Shown here in pieces: positions 37,064 through 49,734 of a DNA stretch of 64,000 nt. Every line of letters begins with the position of its first letter. Positions within the stretch are counted from its first letter, which is position 1. The stretch is taken from NCBI RefSeq assembly GCF_020536995.1, contig NC_068357.1:68694230-68758229 (forward strand), given 5' to 3'. Under the pieces are notes generated by a model, which worked only from the letters and a program-made list of their open reading frames with translations, was not told the DNA's origin and searched no databases. Source of the stretch: Dreissena polymorpha (Eukaryota; Mollusca; Bivalvia; Myida; Dreissenidae). The position numbers and the translations under genes are program-made.

Positions 37064-38235
37064 ATTATTATACCGGATTTATATAGCGCCCTTTGTCATG
37101 CAAGAGTGCACGTTCAAAGGCGCTTTACATAAGAACATTTGACGTATCGCAGATACGAATACATTTTGCAACACTTTTTCAAAAGAAATCGATCAAAACT
37201 ACTAAATTATAATATAAAACTACTCTGTTATACTATAAGTACTACGTAAAAACATGCACAGTAACCCTAGATTAGAAAGATCAGCAAGACACTATAAAAC
37301 TACCCTATGTGTATAGCTATAAGACAAATAATGAAACAATAAAATCTAAAACTTAAACAATAAGTACTACGTAAAACAAAAAAAACATGCACAGTAACCA
37401 TAGATTTGAAAGATCGGCAAGACAAACCAGAGACAAAACAGAGACAGAGACATGGGTAACGTCAGGATACCATTACCACGAGTCCACAAACCCCCCAAAG
37501 GAATAATTATGCTTCCTTTAAAAGGGAAGCAAATGACTTTTCCTTTATGCCAATTGATGTTGTTAGTTACAACATAAATCGTCTGTGTAAAGAAACTTAC
37601 TATATACATAGACTTAAAACATTACACCCTAATGGTATGAATAACAAAGTTATTTTTAACATTAAAGACTAGCTCTTCAATTTAATTAAGCTTACTTTTG
37701 TTTTTTTCCTATTAGTATTTTTATATATAATTTTATAGGAAATTGTGTATTCTTGAATCCGAAAGTATGCTACAAAGTGTGTTTATTAACTACATATACA
37801 GTGTGTAACTTTCTTATGCAACTTCTGTGATAATAATGAGCATGTGATTATATTTATTCATTCTTAATCAGTAATATACTTTATTAAACAGTACATATTT
37901 GATACATATACATTATTAAAATCTAATACATGACTGTTTCATGGTTACTGCCACCAATAACAAGGACCACAATGGAAATAAGTGAAAATCAATTTCCTCT
38001 TTTTTGTGTTATACTTGGTATTGTGTGTGCATTCCATTGTTTGCTATGTATATTGCTGTGATAATATATTTTATATTGTCTGCATTATGTAGTAACTATG
38101 TAATGTTCATATGTTTACCAAATAAAATCAATCAATCAAAGTTAAGCTTAATTTAATTAACGTTCATTTTATTGACGTACATTTTCCCGCATTTTATGTA
38201 CGTTAAGTCAATGACGTAACATCCGCTTTTAGCGG
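37064..38235. other. Non-palindromic sequence between the outer arm and inner palindrome
   Basis: It contains a SINE- or MITE-like piece with TATAGCGCCCTTTGTCATGC...AAAGGCGCTTTACAT (37078-37133). A segment at 37450-37532 recurs directly at 43004-43063. The tail AATAAAATCAATCAATCAA near 38121 is of the kind seen at LINE 3' ends. No gene is seen. Confidence 0.5.
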
Positions 38236-41200
38236 GATCATATGGTGCTTGTATTCAGTGGAATTTTTCACTTTTTGATAAAAGCAACAAACTTGGCACA
38301 TTTGTAGATAAAAGTATTTTATTCAATTTTAGCTATTGACCCATCTCCAATTTTCAAAATGGCCCCCATTTTCAAGATGGCCGCCAAGATGGCCGCCAAA
38401 ATTTAGGAAATTACATGTTACTGCCATATTTGATTGAAATATTCTGTTTTTTGGCATTGAACTTAGCTGTTATATGTTATCAATTAAGTAAAATATGTTT
38501 CTACATGAAAAACAATGAATTAAATATTGCATATAAGTCAACATGGCTTCCAAAATGGCCGCCTAAAGTACAAAAAAAATAGGATTTTCCTACTCAAATC
38601 TATAATTTATAATTTCAATACTCATTGAACGTATTTATGTAAGCAAGTGTTTTCCTCTTTTTTGAATTTACAGATACATTAATTTGTATAATATTCTCAA
38701 CATATTGTGTCAGTCCTTAAATAAAGAAATAACTGCATTCAACGAGTTCACCGTTCCAGACCTTAAAGCTGCCTTAAAATCTAACCGCGTTCACATCCTC
38801 CACAACATATGGTGCTTGTATTCAGTGGAATTGTTCACTTTTTGATAAAAGCAACACACTTTGCTCATTGGTAGTTTAAAGTATTTAAGACAAAATAGGC
38901 TATGGACCCAATTCATAATTTTCAAAATGGCCGCCATTTTCAAAATGGCGATCTTTTTACAAATCAAATGAAATATTACAATACTTTATTATTAATTATG
39001 CTGATAATCAAAAATCTTTGCAAGAAAAACATTTATTATAAGTATTTTGTTAATTTTGTACTTTTTGTAAGATCAAAAGGTAATTTTTTGGGGAAAAAAT
39101 ATGCTTTTTTGGCAAATATTCATTTACTTTTATATTCAATAAATCCATAAAACAGATTATCATGGTCAGGCTACTGGTGTTTATTGCAAGTTTTGAGGCC
39201 AAGAATTTATGTGCATATTTGAAAAGAGAATTTTATATCCTTCCAGAAAACCCATTTCTTTAGTGTCACAGCCGTGCATATCTATGGTTGTTTTTGGTAA
39301 AATCACTCAAAATCGAAAGTTTTCTCTTTGATTTCTGGAATAATTAAATAAATAGACATTTTCAATCATGGGAATTCAACCAGGGTTTCAGTTTTGGGGT
39401 ATTAAAAAGGTATCAGAAACCTTTCTTATAATTCAGAAAAAAAATAATTTCCATGTATTTTTTCAAAAGAAAAACCACCAAATTTCGCATTTATTTCTGC
39501 AAATTTGCCTATTTTTCACATTTTAATTCCGCGAATTCTTTTACCAAGTTAACAATTTCCAAAATATTTGTCATAATAAGATCATTCTAAACAAAAAATG
39601 AAATGACCGCAGTTTTATTATAGGTCAAAACCACTATTTGTTACAGTTTATGTAGGTTCAAAACCACTAACCTTTAACTATTTTGGTATTTAGTCCATTT
39701 TTCAGATTTAAGTTCCTCGAATTATTACTCAACTGAAATAATTTTCAAAATAGTAGACTAACTATTGTATTAAAACACACAAAAGGGTCTCCTGATTTAA
39801 TTGAAACATGAAAATTTGTGAATGACGACTTTTAGTGAGATTTCAGGATCAATATACGAAATCAAACACAAAACTGCTGATTTCTGGAATAATTTGATAT
39901 TGTTAGATTTATAAAACATGTGATCACGATAATAATAAAAACTGTTCGTCTTAGTACATATGAGAATAACATAGCTAAAAAACAAAACATTCCAATGAGT
40001 ACAGTGTACTTGTAGGTTTAAAACCACTAACTTTTTTATATTTTCTTGCTTTTTGAGTCATTTCACCTGATTTATTTGTGCTGTTTTCATACAAGATTTG
40101 CAAATGTTGATATCAATCTGCTAACATTTAAAATGATCCAACATAAAAAAGGGCCACAGACTAAAAATTGACAGACTGACTGACAGACAGAGCGCAAACC
40201 ATACGTCCCATTCAGTTTCACCGGTAGGGACAATAATTGTTTGATTTTCATGTGAAATGTTGTTTAAAAATTAATATTTATTGAAAGTATACGTAGTTAA
40301 ACTATTGTTTCGTGTCGATGAGAATTGTGCGTGATAAATGCTAGTAGATGTGTGTACATACAAAACAGTACATGTAACAACTATAATAATTTATCATGTA
40401 TATAAATTATGTTTAATGTCTAGATGAACTTAAATAACTGTTTGAATTTCATGCCAAATGTTGTTACATGTAACAGCTGTGTGACATAAAATGTTAGTAG
40501 ATGTTTTTTTTATAATGATACTGTAAAAGTATAAAATATAGTACAGATTTTTGCGTTCCGTTACAAAGTATTGTAATAAATCAAGAAAGTTGTTAAAATG
40601 ACCAAGTTGCCCTTTTTCAACCTATATATATATACACTAATATCAATACATTAGATTATTTTTAAATTAAAAATGTTATAGGGTAAAATTAAGCAATGTT
40701 GGACAATCTTAAATGTTAGCAGAAAGATATAGACATTTGCAATTGTTGTATGAAAACCGCACGACTAAAAAAGCAAGAAAATGTAAAAAAGTTAGTGGAT
40801 TTAAACCTACAAGTACACTGTTCTCATTGAAATGTTTTGTTATGAGCTGTGTTATACGCATATGACGAACCGTTTTTATTATTATCGTGATCACATGTGA
40901 TATAAATCTAACTATATCAAATTATTCCAGAAATCAGCAGTATTGTGTTTGATTTTGTATTTTGTTCCTGAAATCTCACTAAAAGTCGTCATTCAAAAAT
41001 TTTCATGTTTCAATTAAATCAGGAGACCCTTTTGTGTGTTTTTAATACAATAGTTAGACTACTATTTTGAAAATTATTTCAGTTGAGTAAAAATTCGAGG
41101 AACTAAAACCTGAAAAATGGACTAAAACAGCTAAAATAGTTAAACTTTAGTGGTTTTAAACCTACATAAACTGTAACAAATAGTGGTTTGAGTCTTTTGA

Positions 41201-42852
41201 CTTATAATAACACTGCGGTCATTTCATTGTTTGTTTAGAATGATCTTATTTGCATTGTTTGTTTAGAGTGATCTTATATGCAATTGTATATATGCGAACA
41301 ATATTTGATTATTATAATGATCACATGCCTTATAAATCTAATCAAATCAAAGTATTCCAGAAATCAGCAGTTGTGTGTGTGATTTTATTCATTTCCACCC
41401 AAAATCACTAATAGATGTTGATAAAAAAGAAGTTGTTGGAATAAAACAAGGAGGCCATATGTTTGTTTTATAACACTGATTTAACAAATATGTTGGAAAT
41501 TGTTAACTTGGTAAAAGAATTCTCAGAATTAAAATTTGAAAAATGGGCAAATTTGCAAAAATAAAATGCGAAATTTGGTGGTTTTTCCCGTAAAAAAAAT
41601 ATATGGAATTTTTTTAATGAATTATCAGAAAGGTTTTTGATACCTATTTAATACCCCAAAACTGAAACCCTGGTTGAATTCCCATGACTGAAAATGTCTA
41701 TTTGTTTAATTATTTCAGAAATCAGAGGGAAAACTTTCGATTTTGAGTGATTTTACCCAAACAAATCATAGATTATGCACGGCTGTGACACTTAAGAAAT
41801 GGGTTTTCTGGAAGGATATAAAATTCTCTTTTAAAATATACACAAGCATTCTTGGCCTCAAAACTTGCAATAAAAACCAGTGGGCTCCCGGACCATGATA
41901 ATCTGCTTTATGGATTTATTTATTATTAAAGTAAATGAATATTTGCCAAAAAAAGCATAATTCCCCCCCCCCCCCCCCAAAAAAATATGACCTTTTGACC
42001 TTACAAAAGGTACAAAAATAACAAAATACTTATAATAAATGTTTTTCTTGCAAAGATTTTTATTATCAGCATAATTAGTAATAAAGTATTGGAATATTTC
42101 ATTTGATTTGTAAAAGATCGCAACAAAAAATCAGCACCTCGATATTTTCTCCTTTTTTGAGGTTTTAGGTTGGCGGCCATTTTGAAAAATATGAATTGGG
42201 TCCATAGCCTATTTTGTCTTAAATACGTTAAACTATCAATGAGCAAAGTGTGTTGCTTTTATCAAAAAGTGAACAATTTCACTGAATACAAGCACCATAT
42301 GTGGTGGAGGATGTGACCGCGGTTAGATTTTAAGGCAGCTTTAAGGTCTGGAAGGGTGAACTCGTTGAATGCAGTTATTTCTTTATTTAAGGACTGACAC
42401 AATTTGTTGAGAATATTATACAAATGAGATATCTGTAAATACAAAAAAAAGAAAAACACTTGCTTACATAGCATACGTTCAATGAGTATTGAAATTATAG
42501 ATTTGTGTAGGAAAATCCTATTTTTTTGTACTTTAGGCGGCCATTTTGGAAGCCATTTTTACTTTTATGCAATATTTGATTCATTTTTTTCATGTAGAAA
42601 CATATGGTTATTAATTAATAACATAAAACAGCTAATTTCAATGCCAAAAGCAGAATATTTTAATCAAATATGGCAGTAACATGTAATTTCCTAAATTTGG
42701 CGGCCATCTTGGCGGCCATCTTGAAAATGGCGGCCATCTTGAAAATTGGAGATGGGTCCATAGCTAAAATTGAATAAAATACTTAAACCTACAAATGTGC
42801 CAAGTTTGTTGCTTTTATCAAAAAGTGAACAATCATTTCACCATATGACCTC
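38236..42852. repeat. Inner 4.6-kb palindrome
   Basis: The left arm, about 38236-40140, and the right arm, about 40700-42852, are reverse complements over nearly 2 kb with roughly 10 percent divergence by eye. The spacer is about 550 bp. Each arm also contains a diverged internal copy of its first 100 bp (CATATGGTGCTTGTATTCAG at 38238 and 38806). AAGATGGCCGCCAAGATGG motifs lie near the ends. No coding sequence is recognised. Confidence 0.85.
40145..40698. other. Spacer of the inner palindrome
   Basis: It contains GACAGACTGACTGACAGAC followed by TTTCACCGGTAGGGACAATA, a tail type I associate with mollusc interspersed repeats. It also holds a loose direct repeat of about 200 bp (TTTCATGTGAAATGTTGT and TTTCATGCCAAATGTTGT). 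Confidence 0.5.
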
Positions 42853-43274
42853 ACTATTTCTGTTATTATTTGTATTATCCTGATGAAGGCGTAAGCCGAA
42901 ACGTTGATAAAAAAGGAAAGAAAAATATGTGTTTTTGTTGGATTTATCATACTATCCTTTAAAAGGGTAAATTCAAGTTCATGCTGATTGAGACAAGGGT
43001 AACGTCAGGATACCATTACCACTAGTCCACAAACCCTCAAAGGAATAATTATGCTTCCTTTAAAAGGGTTAATTCAAGTTCATGATGTTTGAGATTTTAT
43101 ATAATGAATTGAATAAACCACTGCTTATATTGCATAAGATTGGAGGAAGAGGTGAGTTTTCAGTGCCTTTTTGAATGAATTCAGTGCTAAAGAACCTCGA
43201 ATGTTTGATGGAAGTGAGTTCCAGAGTTTGGAAGCAGCGTACATGAAACTTCGCTCCCCGTATGTATATAAACA
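42853..43274. other. Sequence between inner palindrome and right outer arm
   Basis: It carries CTTTAAAAGGG twice (42957 and 43059), the second copy of the direct repeat GGTAACGTCAGGATACCATT, and a dispersed-repeat piece with GAGGTGAGTTTTCAGTGCC (43150). A hammerhead-ribozyme-like core lies at 42880-42902. Confidence 0.5.
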
Positions 43275-46200
43275 GTGATCTTAACACTTTCATGATTAAG
43301 CGAATTTAACCCATAATCCAATAATGTTATAGCAAAACGGGTTGCAGTGTCTTATTGCGATGTTAAAAAAGAAATAAAAGCCCGTTTCACAATAAACTCA
43401 TTTTGCACAAATACATCATACATGTACAAATTGATTCACATTGATTGGACACTTTTCAAAGAAAGTCTCAATGTTGTTTATAAGGATTTTTTTTAATAAG
43501 ACACAGGTTTAAGATTCGACCAACAAATAAAAGGCAGTTAAAGTGATTAATTTCATGAGTAAATGTGATACAACATAACCGAATTGTTGTACAAAGTGAT
43601 TTCAACCAATGCAATACTTAATTGAAAAAAAAACCGAGAAATGCAATAATTTTATTGCAAAACGGGTTAGAGTGTCTTATTGCAATTTGATATTTTTATA
43701 ACAATCTGTTTTGCAATAAACTCGATTTGCAATAATTTTATTGCAAAACGGGTTGGAGTGTCTTATTGCAATTTGAAATTTTCATAAAAACCCGCTTTGC
43801 AATAAACCCGTATTGCAATAAAATCATCGTAAATTTATTTGCAATAAATTTATTGCAAAACGTGTTAAAGTGTCTTATTGCAATTTGATATTTTTATAAC
43901 AACCCGTTTTGCAATTAACCCGATTTGCAATAATTTTATTGCAAAACGGGTTAGAGTGTCTTATTGCAACGGAAATTTTCATAACAACCCGCTTTGCAAT
44001 ACACCCGTTTTGCAATTGAATAATTACACATGTATGAATTTATTCAAATGGATTGGAAACATGTAAAAGGAAATTCGAAATCTCGTATTGAAATAATAGT
44101 ATTTCCAAATATAGACAAAACTGTTAATTTCTACTAAAAATTAAAAAAGCATTGAAGGCGATGCATTTCGAGATTTAGTACGATAAAACAACACACAATG
44201 TATATAGAAAGTGATATCAACCAATTTGGAGCTTAAGTGAAGATTGTGTGTAACAAACCGTTTCGCAATAAAATCATCACATATATGCTAATTGTTTTAA
44301 ATTGATTTGAAACGGTAAAAAGGAAGTTTTAAATGTCGTCTCCAACGTTCATATGATAAAACAAGGCTGAGTGTATATATGAAGTGATTTTCAGCAATTT
44401 GGGATTAAGTGAAGAATACCCAGGAGTGCATCTTTTTTATTGCAAAACGGGTTGGAGAGTCTTATTGCTATTTGATTTTGTTTACAACAACCCGTTTGCA
44501 ATAAACCCGTTTTTCAAAAAAATATGCACTCCTGGGTATTCTTCACTTAATTCCCAAATTGCTGGACATCACTTCATATATACTTTCAGCCGTGTTTTAT
44601 CATATGAACGTTAGAGACGACATTTGAAACTTCCTTTTTACCGTTTCAAATCAATATTAAACAATAAGTATATGTGTGATGATTTTATTGCGAAACGGGT
44701 TCTAACACAAAATTCACATTGCAATAAGACATTTCAACGCGTTTTTCCATAAATTATTGCATTTTGCGTTATCTAAACTTTAGTACTTAATTGTTTAAAA
44801 TCACTTTCGATACACATTTTGTGTTGTTTTATCGTATTAAATTTCGAAATGCATCACATTCAATGCATTTTAAGTCTAAACTCACATTTTTGTCTATTTT
44901 GTATAACAATTTTATTTAAATACAACACTTGGAACGCCTTTTTAACTATTCCAATCCGTTTGAATTAATTTATACAAGAGTGATAACTTTATCGCAAAAC
45001 GGGTTTATTGCAAAACGGGTTGTTGTAAAAAAATAAATTGAAATCAGACACTCCAACCCGTTTTGCAATAAATTTATTGCAAAACGGGTTTATTGCAAAA
45101 CGGGTTGTTATGAAAATTTCAAATTGCAATAAGACACTCTAACCTGTGTGCAATAAAATTATTGCATTTCTCGGTTTTCTTCAATTAAGTATTGCATTGG
45201 TTGAAATCACTTTCTACAACAATTCGGTGTTGTTGTATCTCATTTACTCATGAAATTGATCACTTTAACTGCCTTTAATTTGTTGGTCGAATCTTACACC
45301 TCTGTCTTATTTTGAAAAAAAATCCTTATATACAACATTAAGACTTTCTTTGAAAAGTGTCCAATCAATTGGAATCAATTAGTACATGTGTGATGTATTA
45401 GTGCAAAATGAGTTAATTGTGAAACGGGCTTTTATTTCTTTTTTTTACATCGCAATAAGACACTTCAACCCGTTTTGCAATAACATTATTGGTTTTCTGT
45501 GTTAAATTCGCTTAATCATGAAAGTGTAAAGATCACTGTTTATATACATTCTGTGTTTGTTTATCACATTTACTCATGAAATTGGTCACTTTCAATGTCT
45601 GTTAATTTTTGGTCGAATCTGACACCTCTGTCTTATTATATGTATACAAACTCCATATATACGACATTTGAATCTTTCTTTTCAGAGTTTCAAATCAATT
45701 TAAATCAATAAGTTCATGTGTGTTTGAGTTTATGCAAATAGAGTTTAGTGCACAACGTGTTGTTATAAAAAATGCACATTGCAATAAAACACTGCAACCC
45801 GTTTTGCAATAAAATTATGCACTTCTTTATATTCTTCACCTACTTCCCAAATTGGTGAACATCACTTCATATACACATTCAGCCTTGTTTTTTTCATATT
45901 TACGTTAGAGACGACATTTAAAACTTCCTTTATACCGCTTCAAATCAATATGAAACAATTAGTATATATGTGATGATTTTATTGCGAAACGGGTTGTTAC
46001 ACAAAATTCACATTGCATTTAGACAGTTCAACACGTTGTCCATAAATGATTGCATTTAATTTGCGTTATCTTAACTTTAGTACAAAATTGTTTGAAATCA
46101 CTTTGGATACACATTCTGTGTTGTTTTATCGTATTAAATCTCGAAATGTATCACCTTCCATGCATTTTAAGTCTAAACTCATATTTTTGTCTATGTTCTA

Positions 46201-47552
46201 TAGCAATTTTATTTAAATACAATACGTCAAACACCCTTTAAACTCTATCAATAAATTTGAATAAAGTTATACAAGAGTGATGATTTTATTGCAAAACGGG
46301 TTTATTACAAAACGGGTTGTTGTAAAAAAAATCAAATTGCAATAAGACACTCCAACCCGTTTTGCAATAAATTTATTGCAAAACGGGTTTATTGCAAAAC
46401 GGGCTGTTATGAAAATTTCAAATTGCAATAAGACACTCTAACCCGTTTTGCAATAAAATTATTGCATTTCTCGGTTTTCTTCAATTAAGTATTGCATTGG
46501 TTGAAATCACTTTCTACAACAAAAATTCAGCGTTGTTGTATCACATTTACTCATGAAATTGATCACTTTAACTGCCTTTTATTTGTTGGTCGAATCTTAC
46601 ACCTCTGTCTTATTTTGAAAAAAAAATTCCTTATAAACAACATTTGAGACTTTCTTCGAAAAGTGTCCAATCACTTGGAGTCAATTATTACATGTGTGAT
46701 GTATTAGTGCAAAACGAGTTTATTGCAAAACGGGCTTTTATTTCTTCATTTACATCGCAATAAGACACTGCAACCCGTTTTGCAATAACATTATTGGATT
46801 TCTGGGTTAAATTCGCTTAACCATGAAAGTGTTAAGATCACTGTTTATATACATTCTGTGTTTGTTTATCACATTTACTCATGGAATTGGTCACTTGCAA
46901 TGTCTGTTAATTTTAGTCGAATCTGACACCTCTGTCTTATTATATGTATACAAACAACATATATACGACATTTAAATCTTCCTTTTCAGCGTTTCAAATC
47001 AATTTGAATCAATAAGTTCATGTGTAATGATTTTATTGCCAAAAGAGTTTAGTGCACAACGGGTTGTTATACAAACTGCATATTGCAATAAAACACTGCA
47101 AACCGTTTTGCAATAAAATTATGCACTTCTGGGTATTCTTCACTTAATTCCCAAATTGGTGAACATCACTTTATATCAACATTAAGCCTTGTGTTATCAT
47201 ATTTACGTTAGAGACGACTTTAAAACTTCCCTTATACCGTTTCAAATCAATATGAAACAATTAGTATTTAATCTCGAAATGCATCATCTTCCATGCATTT
47301 TAAGTCTTAACTCACAGTTTTGTCTATTTATATAACAATTTTATTTAAATACAACATTTGAAACTCCCTTTTACTCTTCCAATCCATTTGAATTAATAAG
47401 ACACTCCATTCCGTTTTGCAATAAATTTATTGCAAAACGGGTTTATTGCAAAACAGGTTGTTGTAAAAAAAATCAAATTGCAATAAGACACTCCAACCCG
47501 TTTTGCAATAAATTTATTGCAAAACGGGTTTATTGCAAAACGGGTTGTTACA
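43275..47552. repeat. Right outer arm: inverted and tandem 1.3-kb units
   Basis: 43275-44510 runs in the same orientation as the left arm. From about 44511 the sequence turns round, and from there to 47552 it consists of reverse-oriented units repeating every 1.31 kb (for example TATACATTCTGTGTTTG at about 45543 and 46850). Perfect 36-bp palindromes lie at 45055-45090, 46354-46389 and 47495-47530. Confidence 0.8.
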
Positions 47553-47840
47553 GTGCGGCTTTATGCGGGCGTTTCAACGATAATGTACAGAGATGTATTG
47601 TCAGCAAGTAACCGTATTTCTGAAATTATATTGTAAATTATGTCGTTTCAATAGACAGGAAAAAGCAGCGGCCAGAGATTCGAACTTTGTGGAACCCCTG
47701 CTGAGATCTTGTTTGCGGTGTGAGAGATAGGATTAGAACCAATTAAGAATTTGACTTTTGATACCCAATGGTGAAAGCTTCAGCTTAGTAGTCAACGGTG
47801 CCATACTCTGTTAAATGCCTTGGAAATATCCGAAAGACTG
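47553..47840 (-). mobile_element. LINE reverse transcriptase copy, 5' part
   Basis: The minus strand reads SDISKAFNRVWHR (motif A, usual form DISKAFDRVWH), then SAGVPQSSNLWPLLFPVY (usual GVPQGS.LGPLLF), then RLLADNTSLYIIVE (motif C, usual FADDTSLY). In-frame stops are present and the second catalytic Asp is replaced by Asn, so the copy is dead. The 5' end is truncated just before motif A. Its reading frame continues at 36361 downwards once one GTGCGG is discounted. Confidence 0.82.
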
Positions 47841-47849
47841 CTCGGTCTA

Positions 47850-49700
47850 AGGTTAAATGTTTCTTTCAGGACCCATTTCTTTTCATATACCATTCTGAGG
47901 ACGGTGACCCAAGCTTCGTTTTCTGAAATAATGAACCATGTGTAAACTATTATATTTTCAGAACTGACAAGAGCAATCATGACATATGGTGACGTCAGCT
48001 AAAGATTCCACATAGGACGTGTGCAGGAATCAATACGTCAGCACGCGCATTGCTTGGGTTATTTGGTGTGGTTTTTTTCGAAATTTTGATCATGTAAAAG
48101 TAAACAATAACTGATCTTAATTAGATTGTTAAGCTTATGTAAAATATGTTTAGTATATATGCCAAACAAGTGTAAAAAAACTGTCAATAAGTTGTTATTT
48201 TGAATAAGAAATATAATCACCCAAAATCAGGCCAATCGTAACAACATATAGAGGAATACCTGTTAGTTTTGGAAGAGTATCATTCACAAGTGATCAGATA
48301 AATTAATATGTTCATGGGTGGTACAGCCAATAGTGAAACTATTTATTTTTCATTATCACGAATGAAGACACAGCGGTAATCTGCCGAAACAAAATATATA
48401 TCCTAATGCGGTTTCTACCGATTGCTAGTATTAACATAAACAATTATTTTATAAAAGAGTTAAACTGGATACTTTGCTATGATAATCACGTCATGACGTA
48501 AAAAAGAACGTCAGTCCATAGTAAAACTTCGACAAATATGGATACTTTCCATGGTTATTTTTCACTGTTAGAAACAATGAATTGTTTTTAAATCACTGAG
48601 ATTTCCTTATTTCACAGAAAAGCATTACATTATAACCTTAAAAGGTTTAATATATATGTATCGTTTAATTAATCGATGTCACAGTTTCTGCCGTGATTGG
48701 TGTACCAATAATGATTTTATGTGAAACTCACATGTTAGTAAAACATAATAATAACACGTTGTAAGTTCTTTTATTTATTTATAAATGAAATGAATTGTAA
48801 ATAGTACATTAACAAATACCATAATAAAATCGAAGTAATAACAGACGGTGTTAATTTATGTGACAATATGTACAATTTAAAATCAGTACATGAACATGTA
48901 CGGCAAGCGTTATATTTCAAAGAGATTGCATTAAAAATTGATCGGGACACAAAACTGTCAAAAAGTTCATTGATCACTTAATCAAAAGTGAGCTAAAATT
49001 AAAAAATATATTCCTAAATTGTCTTTATTTAAAACAATTAGTTGTTTTTGCTTCTAAAGAATGAGCGAAAGATATGTCAAGCAATAATTATATATTACAA
49101 AAAAGTCACCAAGATAAAAACAAAAAGGTTCGAAATGCATGAACACGCATTCATTCAGCTTCATGGCTTATACGAAAAAAGTAAGGATTTGCATGATTAA
49201 ATTGTAATAGAAAAATACCTGCGAGTATTATTTGGTAATAATTGCTTCGATGAACTATGGTTTTACTGCCATACATTTTTGTAGAGATTAACAGTGTTAA
49301 TTAAACATTTTTTTAAATAAAGCACGAAATGTATTATTATTTTTATTTGTCCTTATCCTTTATGCAACCATTGGCAATAACTTGTGATAAATTAACCATG
49401 CTTTCAGATCCACGTTGCATTCGGATGGACATTTGTTTTAATACAAGACAAACCGAATAGCGAAATATGTAGCGTTAATTCATGAACACGTCCATCCATG
49501 TCTGTGATATTGTTATTCATTCAGAGGAATTGCATAACATGATATCTTAAATGAATTTTAAATATCTTGATTCAGAAAACGTAAGAGATACATGTAATAT
49601 GATGAGAAACAGACCAACACAGGTCATTGATCCATCGTTTGTTTGGTCCTTAAAAGATATGAACGCCACAACAATCTGGATTAAATGAACAAAAGGCGTA
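47850..49700. other. AT-rich noncoding stretch between the two genes
   Basis: No exon, RNA gene or strong repeat is recognised. The missing last EF-hand exon could lie here but I could not find it. Confidence 0.45.
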
Positions 49701-49734
49701 AGTTTAAATGTTTAAAGTTTCAATCACGTGATTT

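Larger units (their letters stand above)
36362..47552. mobile_element. 11.2-kb nested foldback element inserted in a LINE
   Basis: The ends TGTAACAACCCG and CGGGTTGTTACA are inverted to each other, and the inverted similarity runs about 700 bp (36362-37063 against 46850-47552) at high identity. The right side is longer: about 1.3 kb in the left-arm orientation (about 43275-44510), then the reverse orientation with a 1.31-kb period. All arms are dense in TTTATTGCAAAACGGGTT and its inverse. In the middle is a separate 4.6-kb palindrome (38236-42852). I find no transposase, polymerase, integrase, capsid or other protein, so the element looks non-autonomous. Long inverted ends with a 6-bp duplication would fit several families, including Polinton-type integration, but nothing here proves a family. 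Confidence 0.75.

Noticed and set aside
38236-42852. Assembly artefact creating the inner palindrome
   Set aside because: The arms differ by about 10 percent with several indels, whereas a misassembly would give identical arms.
36362-47552. CRISPR array or centromeric satellite
   Set aside because: The repeats are palindromic, irregularly spaced and arranged in inverted arms with a target duplication in a eukaryotic LINE. There are no regular spacers and no cas genes.
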